Shown: positions 1 through 6,640, counted from the first letter of the stretch. The stretch is DNA of 7,718 nucleotides from Pseudobutyrivibrio sp. (GCA_024691465.1 JAILNO010000220.1:1-7718); one strand, 5' to 3'. Numbers and translations: made by a program. Notes: generated from the sequence alone by a model not told the origin.

Positions 1-119
1 GCTATCTCATATGAATGACCACCGCCTCCCAAAGTACCGTCCACATACAATCCATCAGGCTTAATATTCAAATTATCAATCGTCTCATTCAAGAGAACCG
101 AATAATGATTAAATTCCAT
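1..119 (-). CDS. rsmH: RsmH (MraW), 16S rRNA m4C1402 methyltransferase, N-terminal part only
   Basis: Seen: reading from an ATG at 119, the minus strand gives 39 complete codons and runs off the left edge. The peptide starts [10 protein letters not shown], contains the block [18 protein letters not shown] and ends at YEIA. The HxSVLLxE opening and the [10 protein letters not shown] glycine-rich SAM-binding loop are the N-terminal signature of RsmH, the S-adenosylmethionine-dependent enzyme that N4-methylates C1402 in the ribosomal P site; the family is roughly 310 residues long. The start lies 7 nt after the mraZ stop, and the Shine-Dalgarno AGGAG overlaps that stop codon, so the two genes are probably translationally coupled. 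This is the normal second gene of the dcw cluster; ftsL and ftsI homologues would be expected beyond the edge. Confidence 0.95.
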   Translation of the reverse strand, partial: MEFNHYSVLLNETIDNLNIKPDGLYVDGTLGGGGHSYEI

Positions 120-129
120 GTAACTCCTA
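120..129 (-). promoter_or_regulatory. rsmH ribosome binding site overlapping the mraZ stop codon
   Basis: On the minus strand the mraZ stop TAG is followed by GAGTTAC and then the rsmH ATG. The AGGAG core (128-124) uses the last two bases of the stop codon and sits 4 nt before the start. A ribosome finishing mraZ is therefore placed directly on the rsmH start, which suggests coupling (inference). Confidence 0.7.
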
Positions 130-558
130 AATTCCAAGGCCAAGCTCAGCCATGTGCTCTGCTATCTCATCCATATCATCGTAAGTGCCTTCCTCAGTCC
201 ATCTCTCCTTAGACCATATTTCAATTCGATTCAAGACACCTACTGAAACAACTTCCTTATCAATACCTGCATATTCCTTAAGGGTAGCTGGTATCAATAC
301 TCTTCCCTGCTTATCAATATCGCACTCTGCGGCGCCTGCAAAGAAGAAACGTGAGAACTTCCTAGCGTCCTTGGTGGTAAGTGGAATCTCTCTAAACTTC
401 TCCTCAATGGTCTGCCACTCGCTAATTGGATATACGAATAAGCATCCATCAAGTCCCTTAGTGGCTACGAAATGGTCTCCCAATTGCTCACGAAACTTCG
501 CAGGCATAATAAGACGATTCTTAGCGTCTATATTGTGACTGTATTCGCCCATGAACAT
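127..558 (-). CDS. mraZ: MraZ, transcriptional regulator of the dcw cluster
   Basis: MraZ is a ring-forming DNA-binding protein with two SpoVT-AbrB half domains. It controls its own operon of division and peptidoglycan genes and has been linked to RsmH activity. Seen: 143 residues, the normal family length. The opening [20 protein letters not shown] carries the first DxxxR motif (D11, R15), and a second copy lies at D82-R86 in [12 protein letters not shown]. The two halves are about residues 5-47 and 76-119. Start choice: an in-frame ATG at 567 is only 1 nt past the GGAGG Shine-Dalgarno and is unlikely. The ATG at 558 has 10 nt spacing and gives the family's typical MFMGEY start. It is the first gene of its operon, with a promoter and an array of MraZ boxes immediately upstream, so autoregulation is very likely. 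Confidence 0.96.
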   Translation of the reverse strand: MFMGEYSHNIDAKNRLIMPAKFREQLGDHFVATKGLDGCLFVYPISEWQTIEEKFREIPLTTKDARKFSRFFFAGAAECDIDKQGRVLIPATLKEYAGIDKEVVSVGVLNRIEIWSKERWTEEGTYDDMDEIAEHMAELGLGI

Positions 559-568
559 GGCACCCATT

Positions 569-576
569 CCTCCTTT
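569..576 (-). promoter_or_regulatory. mraZ Shine-Dalgarno, in phase with the MraZ boxes
   Basis: AAAGGAGG on the minus strand. It is 10 nt from the ATG at 558 but only 1 nt from the ATG at 567, which decides the start. Its first bases (AAAGG) fall 10 bp after the fourth AAAGTG box, so it looks like a degenerate fifth repeat. MraZ bound here would also cover the ribosome site region of the DNA. Confidence 0.75.
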
Positions 577-579
577 CCA

Positions 580-617
580 CCACTTTGTGACACTTTTCTT
601 CCACTTTCCTCCACTTT
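580..617 (-). promoter_or_regulatory. MraZ operator: four AAAGTG(G/T) boxes
   Basis: Four direct repeats on the minus strand: AAAGTGG (617-611), AAAGTGG (607-601), AAAGTGT (596-590) and AAAGTGG (586-580). Their starts are 10, 11 and 10 bp apart, one helical turn each, so all four face the same side of the DNA. MraZ proteins are known to bind tandem short repeats with about 10-bp spacing: TGGG-type in E. coli and AAAGTG(T/G) in mollicutes. The array begins about 8 bp downstream of the -10 box, at the predicted transcription start, a position suited to repression of the mraZ promoter. Binding itself is inferred. Confidence 0.85.
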
Positions 618-624
618 TAACTAC

Positions 625-653
625 ATTTTATACTAAAAAACCGTTACATGCAA
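625..653 (-). promoter_or_regulatory. mraZ-rsmH operon promoter (sigma-A type)
   Basis: On the minus strand TTGCAT (653-648) and TAAAAT (630-625) are separated by exactly 17 nt. The -10 matches the consensus at five of six bases; the -35 matches only the TTG. A run of six T lies in the spacer. The predicted start is near 618, at the first MraZ box. Assigned from position and spacing only. Confidence 0.6.
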
Positions 654-704
654 CCCGTAAACCGTGAAAAATCAATGTTTTTCTAATGCTTCTATATGTG
701 GTGT

Positions 705-715
705 AAAGTGGAGGA
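705..715 (+). repeat. Isolated inverted copy of the first MraZ box sequence
   Basis: AAAGTGGAGGA on the plus strand repeats, in opposite orientation, the 11 bases beginning at box 1 of the mraZ operator (617-607 on the minus strand), about 90 bp upstream. It lies in the lgt-mraZ intergenic region, outside any gene. It may be a distal half-site for MraZ or chance. The rest of 654-755 holds nothing else I can name. Confidence 0.3.
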
Positions 716-755
716 CCATACCACCAAATCTTCAAATTTTTATAAAAAAGGGTAC

Positions 756-793
756 AAAAAAAGACATTGGATTATCCAATGTCTTTAAAAAAA
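756..793 (-). terminator. Intrinsic terminator after lgt (end of the pheST-pilZ-lgt operon)
   Basis: A perfect 12-bp stem (AAAGACATTGGA, 760-771, against 775-786) with a 3-nt loop. In the minus-strand transcript it is followed by a run of seven U (762-756), partly inside the stem base. It starts about 14 nt after the lgt stop. There is no U-run on the plus strand side, so it serves leftward transcription and insulates the dcw operon from pheST-lgt. Confidence 0.92.
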
Positions 794-799
794 TACAAT

Positions 800-1663
800 T
801 TAATTATTCTGTTGCTGCTTCTTATATTGGTAAAAGTATAACGCCGACCCCACCACTATAAGTATAGCCGACAGGCCTTGGGAAACAGCTATATCTGTAC
901 CCCACAGCTTAAGCTGGTCTGTTCTAACGCCCTCTATCCAGAAGCGTCCAGCTCCATATACTATTAAGTACATGAAGAACACATATCCCTCGAATTTCTT
1001 GCGCTTACGTGTGCATATCAGGAATATAAGTAATCCCAGATTCCATAATGACTCATACAAGAATGTAGGATGAACTGATATGTAATCCACTCCATTAATC
1101 TGTACCAGGTTAGCCAGCATCTCAGTGGTAACATCCTGTTGAGATCTAATAGAGTTAATAGGAAGAAGCATAGCAAACAGTCCATCAGTATACTGACCGA
1201 AGACCTCTCTGTTGAAGAAATTGCCCCATCTTCCAAATATCTGTCCGATGATTACACCAAATATAGCCACATCCATTACCTTAAGAATCTGTAGCTTCTT
1301 AATCTTGCATAGAACACATACGCATAGGATACCGGCTATTACTCCTCCGTATATAGCCAATCCTCCTTGCCTGATATTGAAAGCGCTGAGAGGATTATCC
1401 TTATAATAATCCCAAGCAAAGATGACATAATACAGACGTGCTCCAATGACGCCCACCACAATAGTGATGATGCATATGTCTAAAAACATATCTTCATCAA
1501 AGCCTACTCTCTTAGCTTCTTTTAAAATAAAGGTGACCCCAACAAGCATACCTATAGCAATAACTATGCCATAAAATGCAATGAAAAAGGATCCTACATA
1601 GAATCCTTTTCCAACATTATCAAGTGTAATATGCAAGTTAGGGAAAATAATACTAGTATCCAA
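800..1663 (-). CDS. lgt: Lgt, prolipoprotein diacylglyceryl transferase
   Basis: Lgt is an integral membrane enzyme. It transfers diacylglycerol from phosphatidylglycerol to the lipobox cysteine of prelipoproteins, the first step of lipoprotein maturation. Seen: 287 residues with about seven hydrophobic segments. The family signature GQIFGRWGNFFNREVFG lies at 140-156 with R145 and N148, followed by HPTFLYES (198-205) and GRFWIEGVRTDQL (239-251) with R240 and E244. These correspond to the essential arginines and acidic residue of E. coli Lgt. The position of E. coli His103 (HGG motif) is Tyr105 here (GGLAIYGG). The start is TTG: GGGAG lies 7 nt before it and an in-frame stop lies just upstream, so no ATG alternative exists. 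It is the last gene of the pheS operon, 26 nt after the PilZ gene and directly before a terminator. Confidence 0.96.
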   Translation of the reverse strand: MDTSIIFPNLHITLDNVGKGFYVGSFFIAFYGIVIAIGMLVGVTFILKEAKRVGFDEDMFLDICIITIVVGVIGARLYYVIFAWDYYKDNPLSAFNIRQGGLAIYGGVIAGILCVCVLCKIKKLQILKVMDVAIFGVIIGQIFGRWGNFFNREVFGQYTDGLFAMLLPINSIRSQQDVTTEMLANLVQINGVDYISVHPTFLYESLWNLGLLIFLICTRKRKKFEGYVFFMYLIVYGAGRFWIEGVRTDQLKLWGTDIAVSQGLSAILIVVGSALYFYQYKKQQQNN

Positions 1664-1670
1664 ACCTATT

Positions 1671-1675
1671 CTCCC
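1671..1675 (-). promoter_or_regulatory. lgt ribosome binding site deciding a TTG start
   Basis: GGGAG on the minus strand, 7 nt before the TTG at 1663-1661. An in-frame TAA upstream and the absence of any ATG before residue 39 leave TTG as the only sensible start. Confidence 0.7.
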
Positions 1676-1689
1676 ATGTGATATGCCTA

Positions 1690-2037
1690 TTAATTAGCAT
1701 CATTAAACAGCTGATAAATCTCAATCTTAAGAGCATCTGTATCTGTCATGCCAACAAAGATACATCCATACTCATACACGCCATTATCAAGCTTGTTAAC
1801 TCTAACTACCTTGAATACAGAATCGATAGTCTCCTTAGTCCAGATCTGAATCTTAGCATCAAAACATGCTCCAACTTCGAACTCTGCATCCTTCACCTTA
1901 AAAGCTAAACCTGTCTTAGATATATTGGTTACCTCTACCTCCATGTACTTGACAGTGGTGATATTGTCCTCATCAAGGCGCTCTATTTCGACCTTGACAT
2001 CAATATCCAGACGTTTATTCTTTCTTTTCTCTTCCAT
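1690..2037 (-). CDS. Stand-alone PilZ domain protein, probable cyclic-di-GMP receptor
   Basis: Seen: 115 residues that form a single PilZ-like beta-barrel and little else. The two ligand motifs are present: RxxxR (R5-R9, in EEKRKNKRLD) and, 28 residues later, NxSxxG (N38, S40, G43, in NISKTGLAF). These are the residues by which PilZ domains grip cyclic-di-GMP, so binding is likely. The output partner is unknown; single-domain PilZ proteins usually act by touching another protein. There is no membrane segment or signal peptide. Start choice: the reading frame extends to a TTG at 2052, but that codon touches the Shine-Dalgarno GGGAGG. The ATG at 2037 has 7 nt spacing and is the true start. The gene lies 23 nt after pheT and 26 nt before lgt, so it is co-transcribed with both. 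I do not recognise a specific gene name. Confidence 0.85.
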   Translation of the reverse strand: MEEKRKNKRLDIDVKVEIERLDEDNITTVKYMEVEVTNISKTGLAFKVKDAEFEVGACFDAKIQIWTKETIDSVFKVVRVNKLDNGVYEYGCIFVGMTDTDALKIEIYQLFNDAN

Positions 2038-2044
2038 GCTCGTT

Positions 2045-2050
2045 CCTCCC
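2045..2050 (-). promoter_or_regulatory. Ribosome binding site of the PilZ gene
   Basis: GGGAGG on the minus strand, 7 nt before the ATG at 2037. The longer reading-frame start (TTG at 2052-2050) abuts and overlaps this motif, so it cannot be used from it. Confidence 0.75.
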
Positions 2051-2060
2051 AACGCAATAA

Positions 2061-4421
2061 TTATGCCTTAAGATTAATACCTTTGTTCTTAAGCTTCTCA
2101 ATAATATCATCAACTACTGTCTGAACTTCCTCGTGAGTAAGAGTCCTCTCATCATCACCAAAGAGAAGTCTAACTGTAATTGACTTACCAGCGCCATCAG
2201 AATATACATCAGCAACTCCAACCTTTTTAAGAATTGCTCCTGCGCTCTTTATTATTGTATCATTTATTTCTGAAAATTTCTCGGCTACAAATGATAAATC
2301 TACTTCAATTGAAGGATATTTAGATGGTTCTACATATGAAATAGCCTGTGGCAATGTATTAGTAAACTCCTCTACATCAATTTCAGCAAAAACTATCTGA
2401 GCCTTCTTATCAATCTTCTTAGAAACAAGTGGATGTGCCACACCTATCTCACCAATCTGCTTATCATCAACTATGATTGCGTTTAGATTCTTAGGATGCT
2501 GGTAAGAATGTGTAGCCTCAAGCTTCTTATAAGTAAGTGGCTTGTGCTTAACATACTCAACTACCTCTGCTACCATATCGCGAAGCTCGAAGTAAAGAGT
2601 CTCAAGTGACTTAGTCTTAGAGAATAATGTAATACAAAGCTTCTTCTTCTCATCACATAATCCATCTGCCTTAAGACCATTAACAACACGGCCTACCTCA
2701 AACACACCAAAATCAGTGCCGTAAGCTGTATTGTAATTAACCTGACACAACTGTGTAGGAACGATTGAGCGTCTAATAGTCTCTATATTAGGATTAGTAG
2801 AGTTAGCAAGCTTAATATTATCCTCTACTTCCATGCCAAGCTTCTTATACTCATCAGCATACTGCCATACATATGAATGAAGCTCATGAAGCTTGAATCT
2901 CTTAACAAGGATATCCTTAACTCTATCCTCTAATAGCTTCTCCTCAGACATACGAACTGGATATAAAGGAGCCTTAGTAGTGAAGAGTTCGAAATTATCA
3001 TAACCATAGATACGAGTAATTTCCTCAATGATATCAGCCTTAAGGCTAACATCCTTAGTAGCTCTGTAGCTAGGAACATCTACCTTGAAATTATCTCCAC
3101 TGTGCTCAACTCCAAAACCTAGAGCTGTAAGTGTATTAACGATATGTTCGTTAGTAATCTCAATACCTGTATACTTATCAACAAATGCCTTGTCAAACTC
3201 AAGTGAAACCTTAGGATAGTGGAATGCATACTCATCTGTGAGAGCTGAAACTACCTTAACACCTGGGTCAATATCAAGAAGGAGCTTCATGAAACGAGCA
3301 ATGGCTACTGTAGTCATCTCAGGATCAAGGCTCTTCTCATATCTAGCTGATGCATCTGTTCTATGAGCAAGACGAACTGCACTCTTACGAATAGAAGCTG
3401 CGTTAAATGTAGCAGACTCAAGAGTAAGTGTAGTAGTATCCTCAACAATCTCAGAATCAAGGCCACCCATAATACCTGCAATAGCAACAGGTGTGTTGTC
3501 ATTGCATATCATAAGAGTATTCTCATCGATATTGCGCTCCACTCCATCAAGTGTAGTGAATGTAAAAGGCTTATCAAATCTCTTGATACGAATCTTCTCA
3601 ACCTTACGTGAATCAAATGCATGCATAGGCTGACCCATCTCAAGCATAAGATAGTTGGTAAGATCTGTAAGAAGGTTGATTCCTCTCATACCACAATAGT
3701 AGAGACGGATTCTCATATTCATAGGTGCAACATTCTTCTCAATATTCTCAACCTTAAGAGAAGAATATCTCTGACAAAGCTCATCCTCAATCTTAAGATC
3801 AATCTTCTCAAGATTGTCATACTTGCTTAAATCTATAGTTGGAAGCTCCTTGAGAGGGCGCTTAGCTATTGTAGCGAACTCTCTAGCGATTCCATAATGT
3901 CCCCAGAGATCAGGACGGTTAGTAAGAGACTTGTTATCTACCTCGAAGATAATATCATCAATCTCATATAAATCCTTAATATCAGTACCATTAGGAACAT
4001 CCTCTAAGATATCCATGATACCCTCGTGATTATCAGAAATGCCAATCTCCTTCTCAGAGCAGCACATTCCACATGACTCATATCCTGCAAGTGGACGTGG
4101 AGCTATAGTGATATCACCAAGCTGTGCTCCCACCTTAGCAAATGCTGTCTTCATGCCAACTCTTACATTAGGAGCTCCGCAGACCACATCTGTAAGCTTG
4201 CCGTCACCAGCATCAACCTTGAGTAAGTGAAGCTTCTTAGACTCTGGATGCTCTTCAACTGACTTAATCTCAGCAACAACCACACCAGATAAATCCTCAC
4301 CCTTATGGAAAATATCATTCTCGACCTCGGCTGTAGAAAGGGAGAACTTAGCGATGAGATCCATCTTGTCTAATCCCTCTAAATCAACAAAATCCGAAAT
4401 CCAATTCATTGAAATAAACAT
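2061..4421 (-). CDS. pheT: Phenylalanyl-tRNA synthetase beta subunit
   Basis: PheT pairs with PheS in the cytosolic alpha2-beta2 enzyme that charges tRNA-Phe. Seen: 786 residues, close to the usual ~800 for bacteria. Domains in order: tRNA-binding OB fold (about 42-155, with HPESKKLHLLKVD and VVCGAPNVRVG); the B1 end NRPDLWGHYGIARE (168-181); B3/B4 editing domain (about 215-385); B5 (about 400-475); a catalytic-like core without class II activity (about 480-690); and the C-terminal FDX-ACB anticodon domain (about 698-785, KYPSIEVDLSF). The editing-site residues appear kept: His267 in MHAFD, Ala315 in AIAGIMGG and Glu335 in LESATF, matching T. thermophilus His261, Ala314 and Glu334. Hydrolysis of Tyr-tRNA-Phe is therefore expected. 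The ATG at 4421 has GGGAGG 8 nt upstream. It lies 14 nt after pheS. Confidence 0.97.
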   Translation of the reverse strand: MFISMNWISDFVDLEGLDKMDLIAKFSLSTAEVENDIFHKGEDLSGVVVAEIKSVEEHPESKKLHLLKVDAGDGKLTDVVCGAPNVRVGMKTAFAKVGAQLGDITIAPRPLAGYESCGMCCSEKEIGISDNHEGIMDILEDVPNGTDIKDLYEIDDIIFEVDNKSLTNRPDLWGHYGIAREFATIAKRPLKELPTIDLSKYDNLEKIDLKIEDELCQRYSSLKVENIEKNVAPMNMRIRLYYCGMRGINLLTDLTNYLMLEMGQPMHAFDSRKVEKIRIKRFDKPFTFTTLDGVERNIDENTLMICNDNTPVAIAGIMGGLDSEIVEDTTTLTLESATFNAASIRKSAVRLAHRTDASARYEKSLDPEMTTVAIARFMKLLLDIDPGVKVVSALTDEYAFHYPKVSLEFDKAFVDKYTGIEITNEHIVNTLTALGFGVEHSGDNFKVDVPSYRATKDVSLKADIIEEITRIYGYDNFELFTTKAPLYPVRMSEEKLLEDRVKDILVKRFKLHELHSYVWQYADEYKKLGMEVEDNIKLANSTNPNIETIRRSIVPTQLCQVNYNTAYGTDFGVFEVGRVVNGLKADGLCDEKKKLCITLFSKTKSLETLYFELRDMVAEVVEYVKHKPLTYKKLEATHSYQHPKNLNAIIVDDKQIGEIGVAHPLVSKKIDKKAQIVFAEIDVEEFTNTLPQAISYVEPSKYPSIEVDLSFVAEKFSEINDTIIKSAGAILKKVGVADVYSDGAGKSITVRLLFGDDERTLTHEEVQTVVDDIIEKLKNKGINLKA

Positions 4422-4435
4422 GTCTTCTGCCTCCC

Positions 4436-5491
4436 TTACTGCTCATCGTCAGTGAACTGAGCCAAGCTGTTCAGGTTACCGCTGTTCAGATCACGAATAT
4501 CTTTAATACCGTACTTCATCATTGCAAGTCTTGTAAGACCGAGGCCAAAGGCAAATCCTGTATATTTATCAGGGTCGATACCACCCTCCTCTAATACCTT
4601 AGGGTGAATCATACCGCATGGACAAAGCTCAAGCCATCCAGAATGCTTACATGAAGGACAACCCTTACCGCCACAGTTAAGACAGTTAATATCAAGCTCA
4701 AAGCCCGGCTCCACAAATGGGAAGAAACCTGGACGAAGACGTACTTTAATATCTCTTCTAAATACTTCCGAAAGCATAGTCTTCATAAAGTAAATAAGGT
4801 TAGCAATAGAAATATCCTTGCCTACCATAACTCCCTCCATCTGGAAGAATGTATTCTCATGGCAAGCATCTGTAGCCTCATTTCTGAAACAACGGCCTGG
4901 GAATATAGCCTTAATTGGAGTACCATCTTCAATTAACTGCTTCCTATACTTCTTGTAGATAGCATTCTGAGCTGCAGAAGTCTGAGACTTAAGAAGCTGA
5001 CCATTCTCAAGATAGTATGTATCTTGCATATCACGAGCTGGATGATACTTAGGAATATTAAGCGACTCGAAACACTCGTAATCAGTAACTACCTCGCTGT
5101 AATCCTCAACAGTAAATCCCATTGACTTAAAGATAGTCTCGCACTGACGCTGTACAAGTGTAATAGGATGATAGCTTCCCTGCTCAAAATGCTCTGGAAG
5201 TGAAACATCAAACTCAGGTACCTTGTCAATCTCCTTCTGAAGCTCTAAAGCTGCAAGCTCTTCCTTCTTCTCAGCAATCTTGTCAGCCACACTGCTCTTA
5301 AGGACATTGATCTTCTGACCAAACTCCTTCTTCTCCTCAGCAGAAAGCTTACCCATTTCTTTCATGGCAGCAGTAACGCTACCCTTTTTCCCAAGATATG
5401 AAACACGAATATTCTCAAGCTCTTCAGAATTCTTAATATTCTGAAGCTCTGTTTCGAACTTAGTGCTCAATTCAGATATTATATCTAACAT
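4436..5491 (-). CDS. pheS: Phenylalanyl-tRNA synthetase alpha subunit, with a Cys-cluster insertion
   Basis: PheS is the catalytic class II subunit that activates phenylalanine and esterifies it to tRNA-Phe. Seen: 351 residues. An N-terminal helical, Lys/Glu-rich coiled-coil region (about 1-90) is followed by motif 1 (HPARDMQDTYYL, 150-161), motif 2 (FRNEATDACHENTFFQMEG, 202-220) and motif 3 (GFAFGLGLTRLAMMKYGI, from 312). The class II arginines are present. Between VEPGFELDI and GWLEL is a CxxC-x4-CxxC cluster (C270, C273, C278, C281) with two more cysteines at 290 and 292. The E. coli enzyme has no such cysteines, and the cluster resembles a zinc knuckle. Start choice: the in-frame ATG at 5503 overlaps the Shine-Dalgarno GGAGG. 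The ATG at 5491, 5 nt after GGAGG, is used. First gene of pheS-pheT-pilZ-lgt; its leader is only about 50 nt, too short for a T-box. Confidence 0.96.
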   Translation of the reverse strand: MLDIISELSTKFETELQNIKNSEELENIRVSYLGKKGSVTAAMKEMGKLSAEEKKEFGQKINVLKSSVADKIAEKKEELAALELQKEIDKVPEFDVSLPEHFEQGSYHPITLVQRQCETIFKSMGFTVEDYSEVVTDYECFESLNIPKYHPARDMQDTYYLENGQLLKSQTSAAQNAIYKKYRKQLIEDGTPIKAIFPGRCFRNEATDACHENTFFQMEGVMVGKDISIANLIYFMKTMLSEVFRRDIKVRLRPGFFPFVEPGFELDINCLNCGGKGCPSCKHSGWLELCPCGMIHPKVLEEGGIDPDKYTGFAFGLGLTRLAMMKYGIKDIRDLNSGNLNSLAQFTDDEQ

Positions 5492-5496
5492 GGCTT

Positions 5497-5501
5497 CCTC
5501 C
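5497..5501 (-). promoter_or_regulatory. pheS ribosome binding site
   Basis: GGAGG on the minus strand, 5 nt before the ATG at 5491. The upstream in-frame ATG (5503-5501) shares its G with this motif and so cannot be served by it. Confidence 0.7.
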
Positions 5502-5513
5502 ATTATTCTTATA

Positions 5514-5532
5514 TTAAGGCACTAGGGCCTAA
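5514..5532 (-). other. Imperfect inverted repeat in the pheS leader
   Basis: Arms TTAGGC and GCCTTAA flank a 6-nt centre and pair over 6 bp with one bulged base. It falls about 8-27 nt after the predicted transcription start and before the Shine-Dalgarno. There is no U-run, so it is not a terminator. It may be a small leader hairpin or an operator; no known motif matched. Confidence 0.25.
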
Positions 5533-5546
5533 TCAACTAAGTAAAA

Positions 5547-5575
5547 ATTTTAGCTTTTATTTATCATTAATTCAA
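5547..5575 (-). promoter_or_regulatory. Promoter of pheS-pheT-pilZ-lgt
   Basis: TTGAAT (5575-5570) and TAAAAT (5552-5547) on the minus strand with 17-nt spacing. The -35 matches four and the -10 five of six consensus bases. It lies in the AT-rich gap 15 nt after the queA stop. Predicted start near 5540, giving a leader of about 48 nt. No terminator hairpin was seen between queA and this promoter, so read-through from queA may add to expression. Confidence 0.65.
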
Positions 5576-5589
5576 GGTATTAACCCCAA

Positions 5590-6627
5590 CTATTCTGATA
5601 AATCTGCAATAAGCATAGCATCACCAAAGGAGAAGAATCTGTATCTCTCCTGCACCGCCTCATGATATGCATTAAGCACATGCTCCCTACCAGCAAGGGC
5701 AGATACCAACATAATGAGTGTGGACTGTGGCAGATGGAAATTAGTAATAAGTCCATCAATAACCTTAAACTCATAACCTGGATATATGAATATCTGAGTC
5801 CAGCCACTCTTAGGTGTAAGAGGCTTGCCTGGCTCTGCTGCCGACTCTAGAGTACGTGTGCTGGTGGTACCTACAGAAATAATCCTGCCGCCCTTAGCCT
5901 TAGTATCGTTAATGATATCGCATGCCTCCTGATCAATCATGTAGAACTCAGAATGCATATGATGATCAAGTACTTCCTCTTCCTTAACAGGTCTAAAGGT
6001 ACCCAGGCCCACATGAAGTGTAACCTCTGCAATCCTAACACCCATAGCCCTAACCTCATCAAGTAGCTCAGGAGTAAAGTGAAGACCTGCTGTAGGTGCT
6101 GCAGCTGAACCATCATACTTAGCGTATACAGTCTGATACCTGTCTCTATCCTGAAGCTTATGAGTAATATAAGGTGGAAGTGGCATCTCTCCAAGCTTAT
6201 CAAGTATCTCCTCGAAGATACCCTCATATGTAAACTCTATTATTCTATTGCCCTCATCAACTATATCCACAATCTTACCAATGAGAATTCCATCTCCAAA
6301 GGAGATTTCCATACCAGGTCTAGCCTTCTTGCCAGGCTTAACAAGGCATTCCCATCGATTGTCGTCGATGCGCTTAAGTAGAAGAATCTCTACCTTGCCA
6401 CCAGAACCTACTCTGGCTCCGTATAATCTTGCTGGGATAACTTTAGTGTTGTTGATTACCAGGCAATCACCTGGCTTCAAGTATTCTTTGATGTCATAGA
6501 AATGACGATGAAATGTCTCTCCAGTGTTCTTATCCAAGACCATGAGTCTTGAATTGCTTCTCTTCTCTAATGGATCCTGAGCAATGAGTTCCTCAGGAAG
6601 TTCGTAATCAAAATCCTTAACTAACAT
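5590..6627 (-). CDS. queA: QueA, S-adenosylmethionine:tRNA ribosyltransferase-isomerase
   Basis: QueA transfers and isomerises the ribose of S-adenosylmethionine onto preQ1 at position 34 of GUN-anticodon tRNAs (Tyr, His, Asn, Asp), making epoxyqueuosine. Seen: 345 residues, the normal length. Family blocks in order: [18 protein letters not shown] (6-23), [14 protein letters not shown] (57-70), GGKVEILLL (76-84), GEMPLPPYI (146-154), [11 protein letters not shown] (175-185), [10 protein letters not shown] (205-214), HHMHSEFY (222-229), [12 protein letters not shown] (251-262) and [20 protein letters not shown] (294-313). No other queuosine gene (tgt, queC-F, queG/H) is in the window, so it is separated here from its frequent partner tgt. 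The ATG at 6627 gives the family N-terminus, but its Shine-Dalgarno is weak (AAAG only). Confidence 0.97.
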   Translation of the reverse strand: MLVKDFDYELPEELIAQDPLEKRSNSRLMVLDKNTGETFHRHFYDIKEYLKPGDCLVINNTKVIPARLYGARVGSGGKVEILLLKRIDDNRWECLVKPGKKARPGMEISFGDGILIGKIVDIVDEGNRIIEFTYEGIFEEILDKLGEMPLPPYITHKLQDRDRYQTVYAKYDGSAAAPTAGLHFTPELLDEVRAMGVRIAEVTLHVGLGTFRPVKEEEVLDHHMHSEFYMIDQEACDIINDTKAKGGRIISVGTTSTRTLESAAEPGKPLTPKSGWTQIFIYPGYEFKVIDGLITNFHLPQSTLIMLVSALAGREHVLNAYHEAVQERYRFFSFGDAMLIADLSE

Positions 6628-6640
6628 AACTTTACTTTCT

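Noticed and set aside
185..538. 117-codon plus-strand frame antisense to mraZ
   Set aside because: Fully antisense to a well-conserved gene; no ribosome site or recognisable domain.
664..861. Plus-strand 65-codon frame across the lgt-mraZ gap
   Set aside because: Runs through the terminator hairpin and into antisense lgt; no Shine-Dalgarno, so not a gene.
1018..1236. Minus-strand 72-codon frame inside lgt
   Set aside because: Shadow of lgt in another frame; no ribosome site and no family resemblance.
3314..3502. Leucine-rich 62-codon minus-strand frame inside pheT
   Set aside because: Out-of-frame reading of pheT; the composition reflects codon bias of the real gene.
5492..5589. T-box leader for pheS
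   Set aside because: The gap is too short and no T-box sequence or antiterminator pair is present.
5937..6227. 96-codon minus-strand frame inside queA
   Set aside because: Overlaps conserved QueA motifs in a different frame; no sign of independent coding.
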